This document shows, piece by piece, positions 35,236 through 44,067 of a DNA stretch of 64,000 bases. The stretch is from positions 310,001-374,000 of the forward strand of contig CAVTJP010000005.1 of the NCBI GenBank assembly GCA_963735085.1, given 5' to 3'. Under the pieces are notes generated by a model. The model was not told the DNA's origin and ran no database searches. It saw only the letters and a program-made list of their open reading frames with translations. The number at the start of each line of letters is the position of its first letter. The first letter of the stretch is position 1. Source of the stretch: DATJGR01 sp963735085. Lineage in GTDB: Bacteria; Pseudomonadota; Gammaproteobacteria; Pseudomonadales; Azotimanducaceae. A program made the translations under genes and the position numbers.

Positions 35236-35425
35236 GAGCTGATCTAATGAAAATGCTCATCGGACGTGCACTATATTCATGATCGTTCGTGCTGTCACGG
35301 TCTTCGCACCCCCGTGGCAAGTACTTAGTCCAATGGCATCCGAATTGTGGACCTGTGCGCATTGCACCCGGAAACCCGTAACTAAAATCTGTGCCATGAA
35401 CGACTAACTAGAAGCGCACGACACA

Positions 35426-36355
35426 ATGTTCAGCCCAACACGTACGGTTATCGATGCTTTTGTCGAGTGTCTCGTCACGACATTCGAGAAGGCGCATCCC
35501 GGCGCCGAGAAGGCCCAATGTGGCGTACTCGAACAGAGCGCACGCATGGCGCTCGAATCGCTGACCAATTCTGATTGCAGCTACCACGACCTGAACCACA
35601 CGATCATGGTCACCGACGTCGGACAATCGATCCTGTGGGGTCGGTTGACTTCTCAAGGCGACGTCACTGCGCATGACTGGCTCCACGCGATACTGGCGAT
35701 GCTGTATCACGACGTGGGATTCATTCGCGGCATCCTGAAAGGCGACCGCGGCGGGCGCTACATTGTCAACGAGTTCGGCGATACCGTGGCCCCACCGTCT
35801 GGTGCAACAGATGCCTACATGGCGCCTTACCATGTGTCGCGCAGTTGCCTGTTCGTCAAGGAGCGTTACGCTACCGAAGCCGTCGTCGATGCCGGCGTGT
35901 TGATCCACCACATCGAGATGACGCGCTTTCCGGTACCCAAGGATGCGTTTTACCAGCGCGTTGGTGACTTCGCTGGGTTGGTTCGTGCAGCCGATTTGAT
36001 TGGTCAGATGGCAGACCCCCAATACATTCAGAAACTCTCGAGGCTGTTCACGGAGTTCAGCGAAACCGGCGAAGCGGAGCGACTAGGCTACGACAACCCG
36101 GGTCAACTGCGCGCGGACTACCCCGCATTCTTCTTCGAGCGGGTACGGCCTTACATTTCGGAAGGGCTTCGCTTTCTGCGAAAAACGCAAGAGGGCCAAC
36201 TGTGGATCGCGAACCTGTTCAGCCACGTTTACAGCGAACAGCAAAGCGAACCCTCATACGGTCCGGAGCGTCGCCAGCGCGACGATGCCGCCGGCGAACA
36301 TCTTCGCCGTGCGACAGATCGCATCACAGCACAGGTTGCCGTCAACCAGAACTGA
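35426..36355 (+). CDS. HD-superfamily phosphohydrolase with PDE-like motif
   Basis: A 309-residue protein. The metal site is seen as YHDLNHT (His54, Asp55, His58) and LYHDVGF (His95, Asp96), with later LIHHIEMT. The YHDxxH start resembles the signature of class I cyclic nucleotide phosphodiesterases, so a nucleotide substrate is possible; no GYP motif is present. The C-terminus is polar and probably flexible. Divergent from the MetR-like gene across 190 bases; convergent with the short gene 36377-36565. Confidence 0.75.
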   Translation: MFSPTRTVIDAFVECLVTTFEKAHPGAEKAQCGVLEQSARMALESLTNSDCSYHDLNHTIMVTDVGQSILWGRLTSQGDVTAHDWLHAILAMLYHDVGFIRGILKGDRGGRYIVNEFGDTVAPPSGATDAYMAPYHVSRSCLFVKERYATEAVVDAGVLIHHIEMTRFPVPKDAFYQRVGDFAGLVRAADLIGQMADPQYIQKLSRLFTEFSETGEAERLGYDNPGQLRADYPAFFFERVRPYISEGLRFLRKTQEGQLWIANLFSHVYSEQQSEPSYGPERRQRDDAAGEHLRRATDRITAQVAVNQN

Positions 36356-36376
36356 AATTCCCCCCGCCGCAACAAA

Positions 36377-36565
36377 TCAAAAGTGCTTCATCGCGAAGAA
36401 CACGACGATGAAAAAGATCGGCAGCAGCGAGATCGCGTAGGTTGCCAGATTGAACACATCGTTCTGACGATCGTCGGCATCGAGCCGAAACAAATTCCCC
36501 AGCAGGAGCCACGCGGCACCCGACGCGATGATCGTCAGCACCAACGTCAGGATCGCCGCAGCCAT
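36377..36565 (-). CDS. Small two-span membrane protein
   Basis: A 62-residue protein with two hydrophobic helices (about 3-24 and 42-60) joined by an acidic loop (FRLDADDRQNDVFN). No family recognised. CAGG lies about 11 bases upstream of the ATG. Hydrophobicity pattern and codon use are consistent with a real gene, but the size makes it uncertain. Same strand as the acyl-CoA cluster, 78 bases after the SDR gene. Confidence 0.55.
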   Translation of the reverse strand: MAAAILTLVLTIIASGAAWLLLGNLFRLDADDRQNDVFNLATYAISLLPIFFIVVFFAMKHF

Positions 36566-36643
36566 GTGTGTGCCGGCCTGTCTTAGTTGGTCATCTAAAA
36601 CGATACCCTAGAGATTCACCGAACGGGCACATCCCTCCGATCA

Positions 36644-37516
36644 TCATTGCTGAGCCAACTGGAGCATGTTGCGTGGTTGCGCGCCGCTGAGGTCGGAGAT
36701 GTTGCCGTAGTTGTCTGCGATGTCGTCGGCGTTCGCATCGCTGCCCAGATCGACGCCGGCGCTCTCGACAAGACAAGCGATCGAGTAGCGTCCACCGGCC
36801 GCCTGCATGATCACGCCATTCGGCGCTGTCTCACTGCAAAGGAAAACTACTGCGGGTGTCACCAGCTCCGGTCCGAGGCGCTTGAGCGCCTCGGCTGGCA
36901 TCAAGCTTTCCGTCATCCGCGTCGCGGCGACCGGCGCTATCGCATTGGTGAACACATTGTTCTTTGCGCCTTCAATCTTCAGCGTGTTCATGAAGCCCAC
37001 CAGCCCCAGCTTCGCCGCTCCGTAGTTGGTCTGACCGAAATTGCCGTAGAGACCCGACGGAGAAGTTGTCATCACGATGCGACCATAGCCCTGCTCGCGC
37101 ATGATCGGCCATACTTCCTTCGTGCAATGCACCGATCCCATCAGGTGCACTTCCAGCACGGCGCGGAAATCCTCCATCGTCATCTTCGTAAAACTTTTGT
37201 CGCGCAGTATGCCGGCGTTGTTGATGAGGATGTCGACGCGACCCCACGCCGCCATCGCGGCTTCGACCATGCTCTTCGCGCCCAGCGCATCCGAGACCGA
37301 TCCGCCGTTGGCAATTGCTTCACCGCCCGCCGCTTTGATCTCATCGACAACGCCCGCTGCGGCCTCAGACGAGCCACCCGTTCCATCCATCGCTCCACCC
37401 AAATCGTTGACGACGACTTTCGCGCCACGTTTGGCCAGCTCAATAGCGTGGCAACGTCCCAATCCACCACCCGCGCCGGTCACGATGGCCACGCGTCCAT
37501 CGAAGTTGATCGTCAT
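36644..37516 (-). CDS. SDR-family 3-hydroxyacyl-CoA dehydrogenase-like protein
   Basis: A 290-residue short-chain dehydrogenase. TGxxxGxG site VTGAGGGLGRCHAIELAKRG, NNAG in ILINNAGILRDKSF, and the YxxxK in GQTNYGAAKLGLVGF are present. VVVNDLGGAMDGTGGSSEAA and LRDKSFTKMTMEDF are typical of the dehydrogenase half of multifunctional enzyme 2, which oxidises (3R)-hydroxyacyl-CoA in long-chain or sterol side-chain beta-oxidation. Start ATG 37516; a longer frame to 37537 lacks homology. Last main gene of the acyl-CoA cluster. Confidence 0.9.
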   Translation of the reverse strand: MTINFDGRVAIVTGAGGGLGRCHAIELAKRGAKVVVNDLGGAMDGTGGSSEAAAGVVDEIKAAGGEAIANGGSVSDALGAKSMVEAAMAAWGRVDILINNAGILRDKSFTKMTMEDFRAVLEVHLMGSVHCTKEVWPIMREQGYGRIVMTTSPSGLYGNFGQTNYGAAKLGLVGFMNTLKIEGAKNNVFTNAIAPVAATRMTESLMPAEALKRLGPELVTPAVVFLCSETAPNGVIMQAAGGRYSIACLVESAGVDLGSDANADDIADNYGNISDLSGAQPRNMLQLAQQ

Positions 37517-37595
37517 CCGAAGTACTCCTGTATCCAAAAAATCAAACGCGGCATTCTACACGCTTGGCGTCGCATTCCATCCAACGGCTCACGCG

Positions 37596-39149
37596 TCAGG
37601 GACGCATCGGGAAGGCCGTGCGTCCGACCAGATTCAGAAGTTTCGGTTGAATCCACTCTATCCATCGACATAACGCTGCACGTGTTTCCCTCGGGTCGAT
37701 CAACTCGTGCACGGCAAACGACTCCGCACGAGGAAATGGCGAGCGGGCCGACTTCAATCGATCCTCCAGTTCAGCACGTTTGGATTCGGGATCGGTCGCA
37801 GCTTCAATCTCGCGATGGAACGCGACGGCAACGCCGCCCTCGATGGGCAACGGACCCGACTCCGCAGATGGCCACGTCAGCACATAGGCGCCAGGGGCAT
37901 AGTGGGCCGCGGTGGCGACACCGAATCCTTTGTGGATCTGAATCGATGCCCACGGCACCGTCGCCTGCGCGGCGGCGGCCACTGCCGCCATGCCGAAGCG
38001 AATCGTTCCTGCGCGCTCTGCCTCAGGGCCAATCATGAACCCAGGTTGGTCGATCAGATTCACGATTGGCACATGAAAAGTGTCGCAGGTCTCAACGAAT
38101 CGCCGGTATTTCTGCGCAGCGGCTGCCGTCATCGCGCCTGCGTAATGTCGGCAGTCGTTTGCCAGCACGCCGACGCTCTGTCCAGCGAGGCGCGCGTACC
38201 CGCAGATCTGGCTAGGACCAAATGTCGCGCCGATCTCGAAGAACGAGTTTCGATCCATCACCAGGCGAATGATTCGGCGCATGTCGAAGGGCGCGTTTGA
38301 ATCGCGCGGCACAATCGATAACAGTTCTTCCTCGCGGCGCGACGGATCGTCGTCGCTGGGAAGCCGAGGCGCTCGCTCCCAAACACTGGATGGCAAGAAC
38401 GACAGGAACCGACGCATTTGATCGAACGCGTCCTGCTCGTCTTCCGCGATGTTGTCGATCACGCCACTCTTCGCGTGCACCTCCACGCCGCCCAACTCTT
38501 CCTTCGTACGTTTAACGCCGAGCGCGCGTTCTACCAAGGCGGGCCCGCCGATCAACACCTGCGCCGTATGGCGCGTCATGACGGCGAAATGAGATGCGAC
38601 TAGTCGACCCGCCGGAAATCCAGCGACTGCGCCAAGCGCCGCCGACGCGATCGGAACCTGACCGAGTGCATCCGCGATGACTTTGAAGCGCGGTTCGGCG
38701 AACACCGGTTCGCCTACGGTTCCGCCTTTACGACCACCACCGCTCACGCTTCCGCCGCCACCTTCGAGCAAGCGAATCAGCGGAACGCGATATTCGAGGG
38801 CGAGGTGTTCGGCATATACACTTTTGCGCAAGCCAGCCGCATTCGGCGAGCCGCCTTTCAGCGTGAAATCCTCGCCGCCGACCACGACGCGGCGCCTAGC
38901 GACTTTACCAAAGCCAACGACATAGTTGGCCGGCACAAAGTCCTTCACCTCGCCCGATTCGGAATACTCGGGAATCGCCGTCGCGCGACCGTGCTCTTCG
39001 AACGAATCGGGGTCGAGCAACGCCGCGATCCTCTCTCGAATGGTCAGGCGGCCGCGCGCATGTTGCTTGGCGATCGCCTCTTCGCCGCCCTGGCGCAGCG
39101 CCAGCTGACGGCGCCGCTCCAGCTCTTCGACCTCTCGACTCCAGGACAT
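37596..39149 (-). CDS. Acyl-CoA carboxylase carboxyltransferase (beta) subunit
   Basis: A 517-residue biotin-dependent carboxyltransferase of the PccB/MccB family. It moves CO2 from carboxybiotin to acyl-CoA (propionyl-, methylcrotonyl- or similar). KQHARGRLTIRERIAALLDPDSF near the N-terminus, LLEGGGGSVSGGGRKGGTVG, and the second crotonase half VNLIDQPGFMIGPEAERAGT are typical. AGRLVASHF-type region and the lack of IGG(L)-type propionyl signals leave the substrate open. A separate 74-residue biotinyl protein lies in the same run; no biotin carboxylase subunit is present in the window. Confidence 0.9.
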   Translation of the reverse strand: MSWSREVEELERRRQLALRQGGEEAIAKQHARGRLTIRERIAALLDPDSFEEHGRATAIPEYSESGEVKDFVPANYVVGFGKVARRRVVVGGEDFTLKGGSPNAAGLRKSVYAEHLALEYRVPLIRLLEGGGGSVSGGGRKGGTVGEPVFAEPRFKVIADALGQVPIASAALGAVAGFPAGRLVASHFAVMTRHTAQVLIGGPALVERALGVKRTKEELGGVEVHAKSGVIDNIAEDEQDAFDQMRRFLSFLPSSVWERAPRLPSDDDPSRREEELLSIVPRDSNAPFDMRRIIRLVMDRNSFFEIGATFGPSQICGYARLAGQSVGVLANDCRHYAGAMTAAAAQKYRRFVETCDTFHVPIVNLIDQPGFMIGPEAERAGTIRFGMAAVAAAAQATVPWASIQIHKGFGVATAAHYAPGAYVLTWPSAESGPLPIEGGVAVAFHREIEAATDPESKRAELEDRLKSARSPFPRAESFAVHELIDPRETRAALCRWIEWIQPKLLNLVGRTAFPMRP

Positions 39150-39173
39150 ACTATCGGCTCGACCGGAGTGCGA

Positions 39174-39995
39174 TCAGGTCGGGTTCGAAAACACCGGCGC
39201 GCGCTTTTCGAAATTCGCCTTCACGGCCTCGACCTGATTCGCGCTACCGATCAAGGCACCCTGAAGTGATTGCTCCAGTTCCAGACCCGTCGCCGGATCG
39301 GCGTGCCACGCAACTTCGAACAAATGTTTTGCCGCACGCACCGCATCGGGCGATTTGCTAGCGATTTCACGTGCCAGTTCCAACGCTGCCTGCAATGGAT
39401 CGTCGGCCACGCGCGTGACCAAACCCAGCGCCTGCGCCTCGATGCCGCTCAACACTCGGCCACTGAAAGTGAGTTCCTTGGCCACGTCGAGCGGAACCAG
39501 ATCGCGCAACGTCTGCGTCAACGACATGTCCGGGATCAATCCCCATTTGATCTCCATCACGGAGAGCTTCGCGTCGGGTGACGCGATTCGAATATCCGCG
39601 CCAAGTGCGATCTGACACCCACCGCCGTACGCGACGCCATGCACCGCCGCGATCACCGGCACCGGCAAACGTTTCCAGATCATCGCCGGTCGTTGGGCGC
39701 GGTTTTCAGGTTGCTCGGCTGAACGTTCGAACAGATTTGCCGTCGCACTGGCACGCGGCTGACGTTCGGTACTACCTGACATGCCTTGAAAACTCGAAAA
39801 ATCGAGGCCGGCGCAAAACCCTCGACCATTGCCAGACAATACAATCGCGCGGATGTCTTTCGCATCGCGCAGCGACTCACCGGCCGCGATGATCGCTTCG
39901 AACATCTCCCCGCTCAGCGCGTTGTACTTGTCCGGTCGATTCAGCCTGACGTCTGCAACGCCGTCGGTCTTTGTAATCGTTACGAGTTCAGACAT
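39174..39995 (-). CDS. Enoyl-CoA hydratase/isomerase family protein
   Basis: A 273-residue crotonase-fold enzyme. The N-terminal VRLNRPDKYNALSGEMFEAI, the oxyanion loop SGNGRGFCAGLDF and the downstream VHGVAYGGGCQIALGADIRI are all present; a Gln/Glu active-site pair is less certain. It ends in a helix (QVEAVKANFEKRAPVF) like crotonases that hydrate 2-enoyl-CoA. Position between the carboxyltransferase and the biotinyl protein suggests a role in methylcrotonyl- or branched acyl-CoA breakdown. Confidence 0.9.
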   Translation of the reverse strand: MSELVTITKTDGVADVRLNRPDKYNALSGEMFEAIIAAGESLRDAKDIRAIVLSGNGRGFCAGLDFSSFQGMSGSTERQPRASATANLFERSAEQPENRAQRPAMIWKRLPVPVIAAVHGVAYGGGCQIALGADIRIASPDAKLSVMEIKWGLIPDMSLTQTLRDLVPLDVAKELTFSGRVLSGIEAQALGLVTRVADDPLQAALELAREIASKSPDAVRAAKHLFEVAWHADPATGLELEQSLQGALIGSANQVEAVKANFEKRAPVFSNPT

Positions 39996-40054
39996 GGCTT
40001 ACCCTTTGATGATTCGCTCGTTCGATGAAAGTCTGACACACGCCATCGAGAAGC

Positions 40055-40279
40055 TCACGCATCGATTACAACCACCACCTGACCTTCACTGACGGCATCC
40101 TGTGGACCCACGAGCAGCTCCACGACCCGCCCCGCAACGGGGCTCTCAAGTGGAATTTCCATCTTCATGGATTCGAGAACGATCAACACGTCGCCGGCCG
40201 AAACTGCGTCACCCGCGACGACTGCAACTTTCCACACGCTGCCTGTTACTTCCGATTCGACGCGATGAGCCACCGCCAT
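40055..40279 (-). CDS. Stand-alone biotinyl (biotin carboxyl carrier) domain protein
   Basis: A 74-residue protein from ATG 40279. The biotin attachment motif is VLESMKMEIPL (biotinyl-Lys in MKM) followed by the hammerhead return GRVVELLVGPQDAVSEGQVV. Length corresponds to a bare biotinyl domain without carboxylase sequence. It is the likely carrier for the neighbouring carboxyltransferase. Its start overlaps the stop of the upstream gene in TGATG, so it is translationally coupled. The frame is open upstream to 40330 but inside the previous gene. Confidence 0.9.
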   Translation of the reverse strand: MAVAHRVESEVTGSVWKVAVVAGDAVSAGDVLIVLESMKMEIPLESPVAGRVVELLVGPQDAVSEGQVVVVIDA

Positions 40280-41001
40280 CACCCTGCGAGTTGCGATTGA
40301 AACTGGTTCATGTCGAAGTAGTCGCGCCATGCGCTGATCTTGCTGCTGGTGACTTCGAAGCTACCCATCACGGGCAGTGCCACCCACTTTCCGTTGATCA
40401 GGAAGCGATCGACACGTTCGGTCAGCACCGTGCCATCGGCCGTCTCGGCGATCGTACGAAGTTGCCAGTCGATCTCGCTGGCCATACTCATGAAGCCCTG
40501 CAAGACGTCGCGAATGGCTGGTAATCCGCTGACCGGTGCCGTCGGCATATTGTGGTAGACAGCGTCGTTCGTGAAATGACCCATGATTCGATTTAGATCG
40601 TTGGCATTGAACGCATCGATCAGGCTGACAATTGTCTTGCTTGCACCACTCATCTTAATGTCCCCTTGCTGGATGTGAATAACGTACTCAAGCCACGCTT
40701 CGGCGAATCCGCCAAGTCCTCGCAGTTTCGTCGCATCGGTACGACGTTCAGCGCGCACTGCCTCGACGATGATGCGGTGAATACGGACCGCGTTGCCGAT
40801 ATCGAGTACCACTTCGAACATGTCCGTCGGCGCGCCACCGCGGTGGTCACGCGGCTTGGCAAGCGGCCCGGCCTTCAATACATCCGACAAGGCGGCCGCA
40901 AGTTGCGGCGATTCGTACAGCAGCTCGATACTCTGCTCCAGCATCCATCGGGAGAACATCCGCGGCGAATCGCATAGCGCTTTGTAGTCGCTCCAATCCA
41001 T
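40279..41001 (-). CDS. Unknown N-terminal domain fused to a limonene-epoxide-hydrolase-fold domain
   Basis: A 240-residue reading frame. Residues 117-240 (MSGASKTIVSLIDAFNAND, HNMPTAPVSGLPAIRD) match the LEH/SnoaL-like cone fold that hydrolyses epoxides or isomerises ketosteroids. Residues 1-116 (SPRMFSRWMLEQSIELLYES and a helical remainder) are not recognised. An internal ATG at 40653 has AAGGGG 8 bases upstream, so the LEH domain may also be made alone. Whether this is a genuine fusion or one frame with two translation starts is open. Confidence 0.75.
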   Translation of the reverse strand: MDWSDYKALCDSPRMFSRWMLEQSIELLYESPQLAAALSDVLKAGPLAKPRDHRGGAPTDMFEVVLDIGNAVRIHRIIVEAVRAERRTDATKLRGLGGFAEAWLEYVIHIQQGDIKMSGASKTIVSLIDAFNANDLNRIMGHFTNDAVYHNMPTAPVSGLPAIRDVLQGFMSMASEIDWQLRTIAETADGTVLTERVDRFLINGKWVALPVMGSFEVTSSKISAWRDYFDMNQFQSQLAG

Positions 41002-41042
41002 CGGCTGAATCGTCTCACGCCTGAAATCCCGGCACGGTACCG

Positions 41043-41960
41043 TCAGTAATCATCGAGATCGATCTTCTCGCCAGTCAGAATACGGTATGCCTCGACATAT
41101 CGCGCCAGGCTGCTTTGCACGACATCTTCCGGCAACGATGGTCCGGGGGGTGTCTTATCCCACCGACCGTCCTTCACCAGCGTCTCCAGATAGTCGCGCA
41201 CATACTGCTTGTCGAAACTCGGTTGCTCCGCGCCCGGGCGCCAGGCATCGGCTGGCCAGAAGCGCGAACTGTCCGGTGTGAATATCTCATCGACGAGTAG
41301 CGGTGTGGCGCGGCCCGGTACGCATCCGAACTCGAATTTCGTGTCGGCAAGAATGATTCCACGCTGCATCGCATATGCCGACGCGCGCTTGTATAAATCA
41401 AGGGTGGTGTCGCTCAGCCAGCGCATCAACTCCGTACCGACGATCGCCGTGCCCTGATCGAATCTGATGTTCTCATCGTGACCGCTCTCGGCCTTCGTTG
41501 ACGGGGTGAAAATCGGCTCCGGCAGGCGATCGCCGTTACGCAGACCCTTCGGCAGCGGGATGCCGCACACCGTCCCGGTGCGTTGGTAATCCTTCCAGCC
41601 GCTGCCGGTGATGTAGCCGCGCGCGATGCACTCGATCGGAACCACTTCGACTCGCCGGCACAACATGACTCGTCCTGCGAGGTCGCGGCGCTGTTCATCT
41701 GTTAGCCCGGTAACATCATCGACATCCGTCGAAATCAAATGGTGTTCGATGCTGTCCGCGAAGTGTTCGAACCAGAAACGGGAGAGCTGCGTCAGCACAA
41801 TGCCCTTGCCTGGCAGGCCGTTCGCCATGACTACATCGAATGCGCTGATGCGATCAGTTGCCACGATCAAAACACCCGGCTCTCCGTTCGACAGTGTCGC
41901 CGAATAGATGTCTCGCACCTTGCCCGAACGACGATCAGGCAGGGAGAGGTTGGTTGTCAT
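41043..41960 (-). CDS. purC: Phosphoribosylaminoimidazole-succinocarboxamide synthase
   Basis: Purine biosynthesis: ATP-dependent joining of CAIR with aspartate. About 305 residues from ATG 41960 (an in-frame ATG at 41975 is possible). SGKVRDIYS at the N-terminus, the ATP-binding and aspartate region VPIECIARGYITGSGWKDYQ, the LADTKFEFG box and the C-terminal VDEIFTPDSSRFWPA are conserved. Length and the short N-terminus are of the longer PurC type. It is unusual in lying within an acyl-CoA gene run, 41 bases upstream of the epoxide-hydrolase-fold gene. Confidence 0.94.
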   Translation of the reverse strand: MTTNLSLPDRRSGKVRDIYSATLSNGEPGVLIVATDRISAFDVVMANGLPGKGIVLTQLSRFWFEHFADSIEHHLISTDVDDVTGLTDEQRRDLAGRVMLCRRVEVVPIECIARGYITGSGWKDYQRTGTVCGIPLPKGLRNGDRLPEPIFTPSTKAESGHDENIRFDQGTAIVGTELMRWLSDTTLDLYKRASAYAMQRGIILADTKFEFGCVPGRATPLLVDEIFTPDSSRFWPADAWRPGAEQPSFDKQYVRDYLETLVKDGRWDKTPPGPSLPEDVVQSSLARYVEAYRILTGEKIDLDDY

Positions 41961-41980
41961 CAAAGCGTTGCGCATCGTGG

Positions 41981-42757
41981 CTAGGCCGTGAATCCGCCGT
42001 CGGCCATGTAGACCGAACCGGTAATGAACGCACTGTCGTCACTGGCGAGAAACAACATCAACTTCGCGATATCGTCCGGCATGCCGTAGCGCCCCAGAGG
42101 AATCTGATTCGTCATCGCCTGCTTTGCAGCAGCCGCGTCCGAAGGCATCAAACCAGCTTCGAGGCTTCTCATCATCCGCGTTTCGACAGGAGACGGGTTT
42201 ACCGTGTTGACGCGGATGTTGAACGGTGCGCACTCCAGCGCGGCCGTGCGCATCATGCCGATAACGGCGTGCTTGCTGGTGACATAAGCGGAGACTCCCG
42301 CCGCACCACCGACACCGGCAACGGACGACGTAATGACGATACTGCCGCCACCTCGTTGTGTCAGCGCCGGAATCACTGATTTCAAACCAAGCCACACACC
42401 GCGCACGTTGACGGCAATGACCTTGTCGAACGTGTCGACGTCATATTCGGTGATTGGCTTGACAATCCCCTCGATTCCGGCGTTGGCGAGAAACGCGTCG
42501 ATGCCGCCATAACGCTCCGTCGCTACGCCCACGAACTTGTCATTTTCGTCCGGTTGGGTGACGTCCCCGGCACAGTAGCTGACGCGATTGCTGCCAATAT
42601 CTTTAACAGCGTCTTTTAACGCGTCTTCCGAAAGATCAACCAGCAACACGTTCGCGCCTTCCGCACAAAACAATCGTCCAGCGGCGCGCCCGATCCCTCC
42701 GGCACCGCCGGTAATGATTGCAACTTTTCCATTCAAGCGCCCGTTCGAGCCAGACAT
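41981..42757 (-). CDS. Short-chain dehydrogenase/reductase
   Basis: A 258-residue SDR. Cofactor loop ITGGAGGIGRAAGRLF, NAG in LANAGIEG, catalytic Ser in ITSSVAGVGG and Tyr/Lys in YVTSKHAVIGM are intact. The substrate is not readable; it is of the classical type that oxidises hydroxy-acids, hydroxysteroids or acyl-CoA intermediates. It lies 12 bases downstream of the PLP enzyme and close upstream of purC. Confidence 0.88.
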   Translation of the reverse strand: MSGSNGRLNGKVAIITGGAGGIGRAAGRLFCAEGANVLLVDLSEDALKDAVKDIGSNRVSYCAGDVTQPDENDKFVGVATERYGGIDAFLANAGIEGIVKPITEYDVDTFDKVIAVNVRGVWLGLKSVIPALTQRGGGSIVITSSVAGVGGAAGVSAYVTSKHAVIGMMRTAALECAPFNIRVNTVNPSPVETRMMRSLEAGLMPSDAAAAKQAMTNQIPLGRYGMPDDIAKLMLFLASDDSAFITGSVYMADGGFTA

Positions 42758-42769
42758 CTGCCTACTCCT

Positions 42770-44005
42770 TCATTTTGGTGAAAGGTCGAGCGCATGGTCG
42801 AAGTCCGCGAGCAGATCATCGATTTCTTCGATGCCAACCGACACCCGGATCAACGAATCGGCAATTCCCATGCTGCTCCGCCGCTCGGCACCCATCTCGT
42901 AAAAAATGGTATGCGCCACGGGAATCGCCAGCGTGCGATTGTCACCAAGATTACTCGACTTGATGACGACATCCAGTCGATTGAGGAAGTCGAAAACGTC
43001 GATACGCGGATCGAGTTCGAAACTGAACAACGCACCTGGGTGGCGAAACAATCGTTTGGCGAGACCGTGTTGCGGATGCGATTGCAGGCCCGGGTAGTAC
43101 ACCTTGGCCACGCGCGCATCCGTCGCAAGTCTTTCGGCGAGGGCGCGCGTAGTTTGACACTGCCGCTCGAGGCGCAATGCCAACGTCTCGGCGCCGATCG
43201 CAATATGGTGCGCGGCCTCAGGTGCCAGCGCCGCACCGAAATCCCTCAACCCCTTCTTTCGGATCTGCGTGATCCCCCACAACTGTGTATCGCCTTTCCG
43301 GTATTCGGTCGCGATGTTTGCGAAGCGTTGCCAGTCGTATTGGCCTTGCTCGGTCACGCTTCCGCCAAGCACATTACCGTGCCCGGCGATGTACTTCGTG
43401 AGCGCGTTGACAACGAGCGTCGCGCCAACCCGCCGCGGTTGAAACAGATACGGCGAGGTCATCGTGTTATCAACTACGTATACAAGGTCTTTCAACGCAC
43501 ACAACGCGCCGATTTCTTCGAGATCAGCGACCTGAGTGCGAGGGTTGGCAATCGTCTCAACGAACACGAGCCGCGTGTTCGGCCGTATCGCCGCTTCGAC
43601 CGCCTCGGCCGACGTCGCATCGACGAAGGTCACCTCGACGCCATGATTTGCGAAACTCGCGAACAGACTATTCGTGTTGCCGAACAGATAGGCACTCGAA
43701 ACGAAGTGATCTCCGGCCCGCAGCAGAGCGAATAGCATCGTTCCGATCGCGCCCATGCCGGTTGCGAAGCAGATCGACGCTAGGCCGCTCTCCATCTGGG
43801 TGATTTTGTGCTCGAGCGCCTCGACCGTCGGGTTGATCTGACGAGCATATGAGTATCCTTTCCGACGCCCTTGGAACACGGCGGCGAGTTCGCGCGCGTC
43901 CTCGTAGCCGTAAGCAACGTTGGCATGCACGGGCTTGTGTAACGAGCCGTGCTCGATCGGATTACGACGATCCGAATGGACAACCGTGGTGGTGAAGCCC
44001 GCCAT
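42770..44005 (-). CDS. Cys/Met metabolism PLP-dependent enzyme (cystathionine gamma-synthase family)
   Basis: A 411-residue gamma-family PLP enzyme. The PLP Lys is in NALTKYIAGHGNVLGG, with the YSYARQINPTVEALE and FATGMGAIGTML regions in place. This is the family of cystathionine gamma-synthase, O-succinyl/O-acetylhomoserine sulfhydrylase and methionine gamma-lyase; the exact reaction is not determined. Its closeness to a MetR-like regulator (8 kb) is suggestive only. The gene starts the minus-strand run that continues down to 36644. Confidence 0.88.
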   Translation of the reverse strand: MAGFTTTVVHSDRRNPIEHGSLHKPVHANVAYGYEDARELAAVFQGRRKGYSYARQINPTVEALEHKITQMESGLASICFATGMGAIGTMLFALLRAGDHFVSSAYLFGNTNSLFASFANHGVEVTFVDATSAEAVEAAIRPNTRLVFVETIANPRTQVADLEEIGALCALKDLVYVVDNTMTSPYLFQPRRVGATLVVNALTKYIAGHGNVLGGSVTEQGQYDWQRFANIATEYRKGDTQLWGITQIRKKGLRDFGAALAPEAAHHIAIGAETLALRLERQCQTTRALAERLATDARVAKVYYPGLQSHPQHGLAKRLFRHPGALFSFELDPRIDVFDFLNRLDVVIKSSNLGDNRTLAIPVAHTIFYEMGAERRSSMGIADSLIRVSVGIEEIDDLLADFDHALDLSPK

Positions 44006-44067
44006 GACACGACTGGGGTTCTTGAGAAGCCGGCAATGTTACGTGACGGCGTTCCGCCGGACCAGCC

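Noticed and set aside
35247..35260. ATGA...TCAT as a MetR box
   Set aside because: It departs from the TGAA-N5-TTCA consensus in both spacing and bases; kept only as a note.
36647..38038. A 463-codon open frame antisense to the SDR and carboxyltransferase genes
   Set aside because: It runs across two clearly coding genes and the gap between them, and its composition is that of a shadow.
42770..44005. PLP enzyme considered as a CqsA/LqsA-type autoinducer synthase for the quorum module
   Set aside because: Its motifs (NALTKYIAGHGNVLGG, YSYARQINPT) are those of the Cys/Met gamma-family, not the alpha-oxoamine synthase family of CqsA, and it lies in a different transcript.
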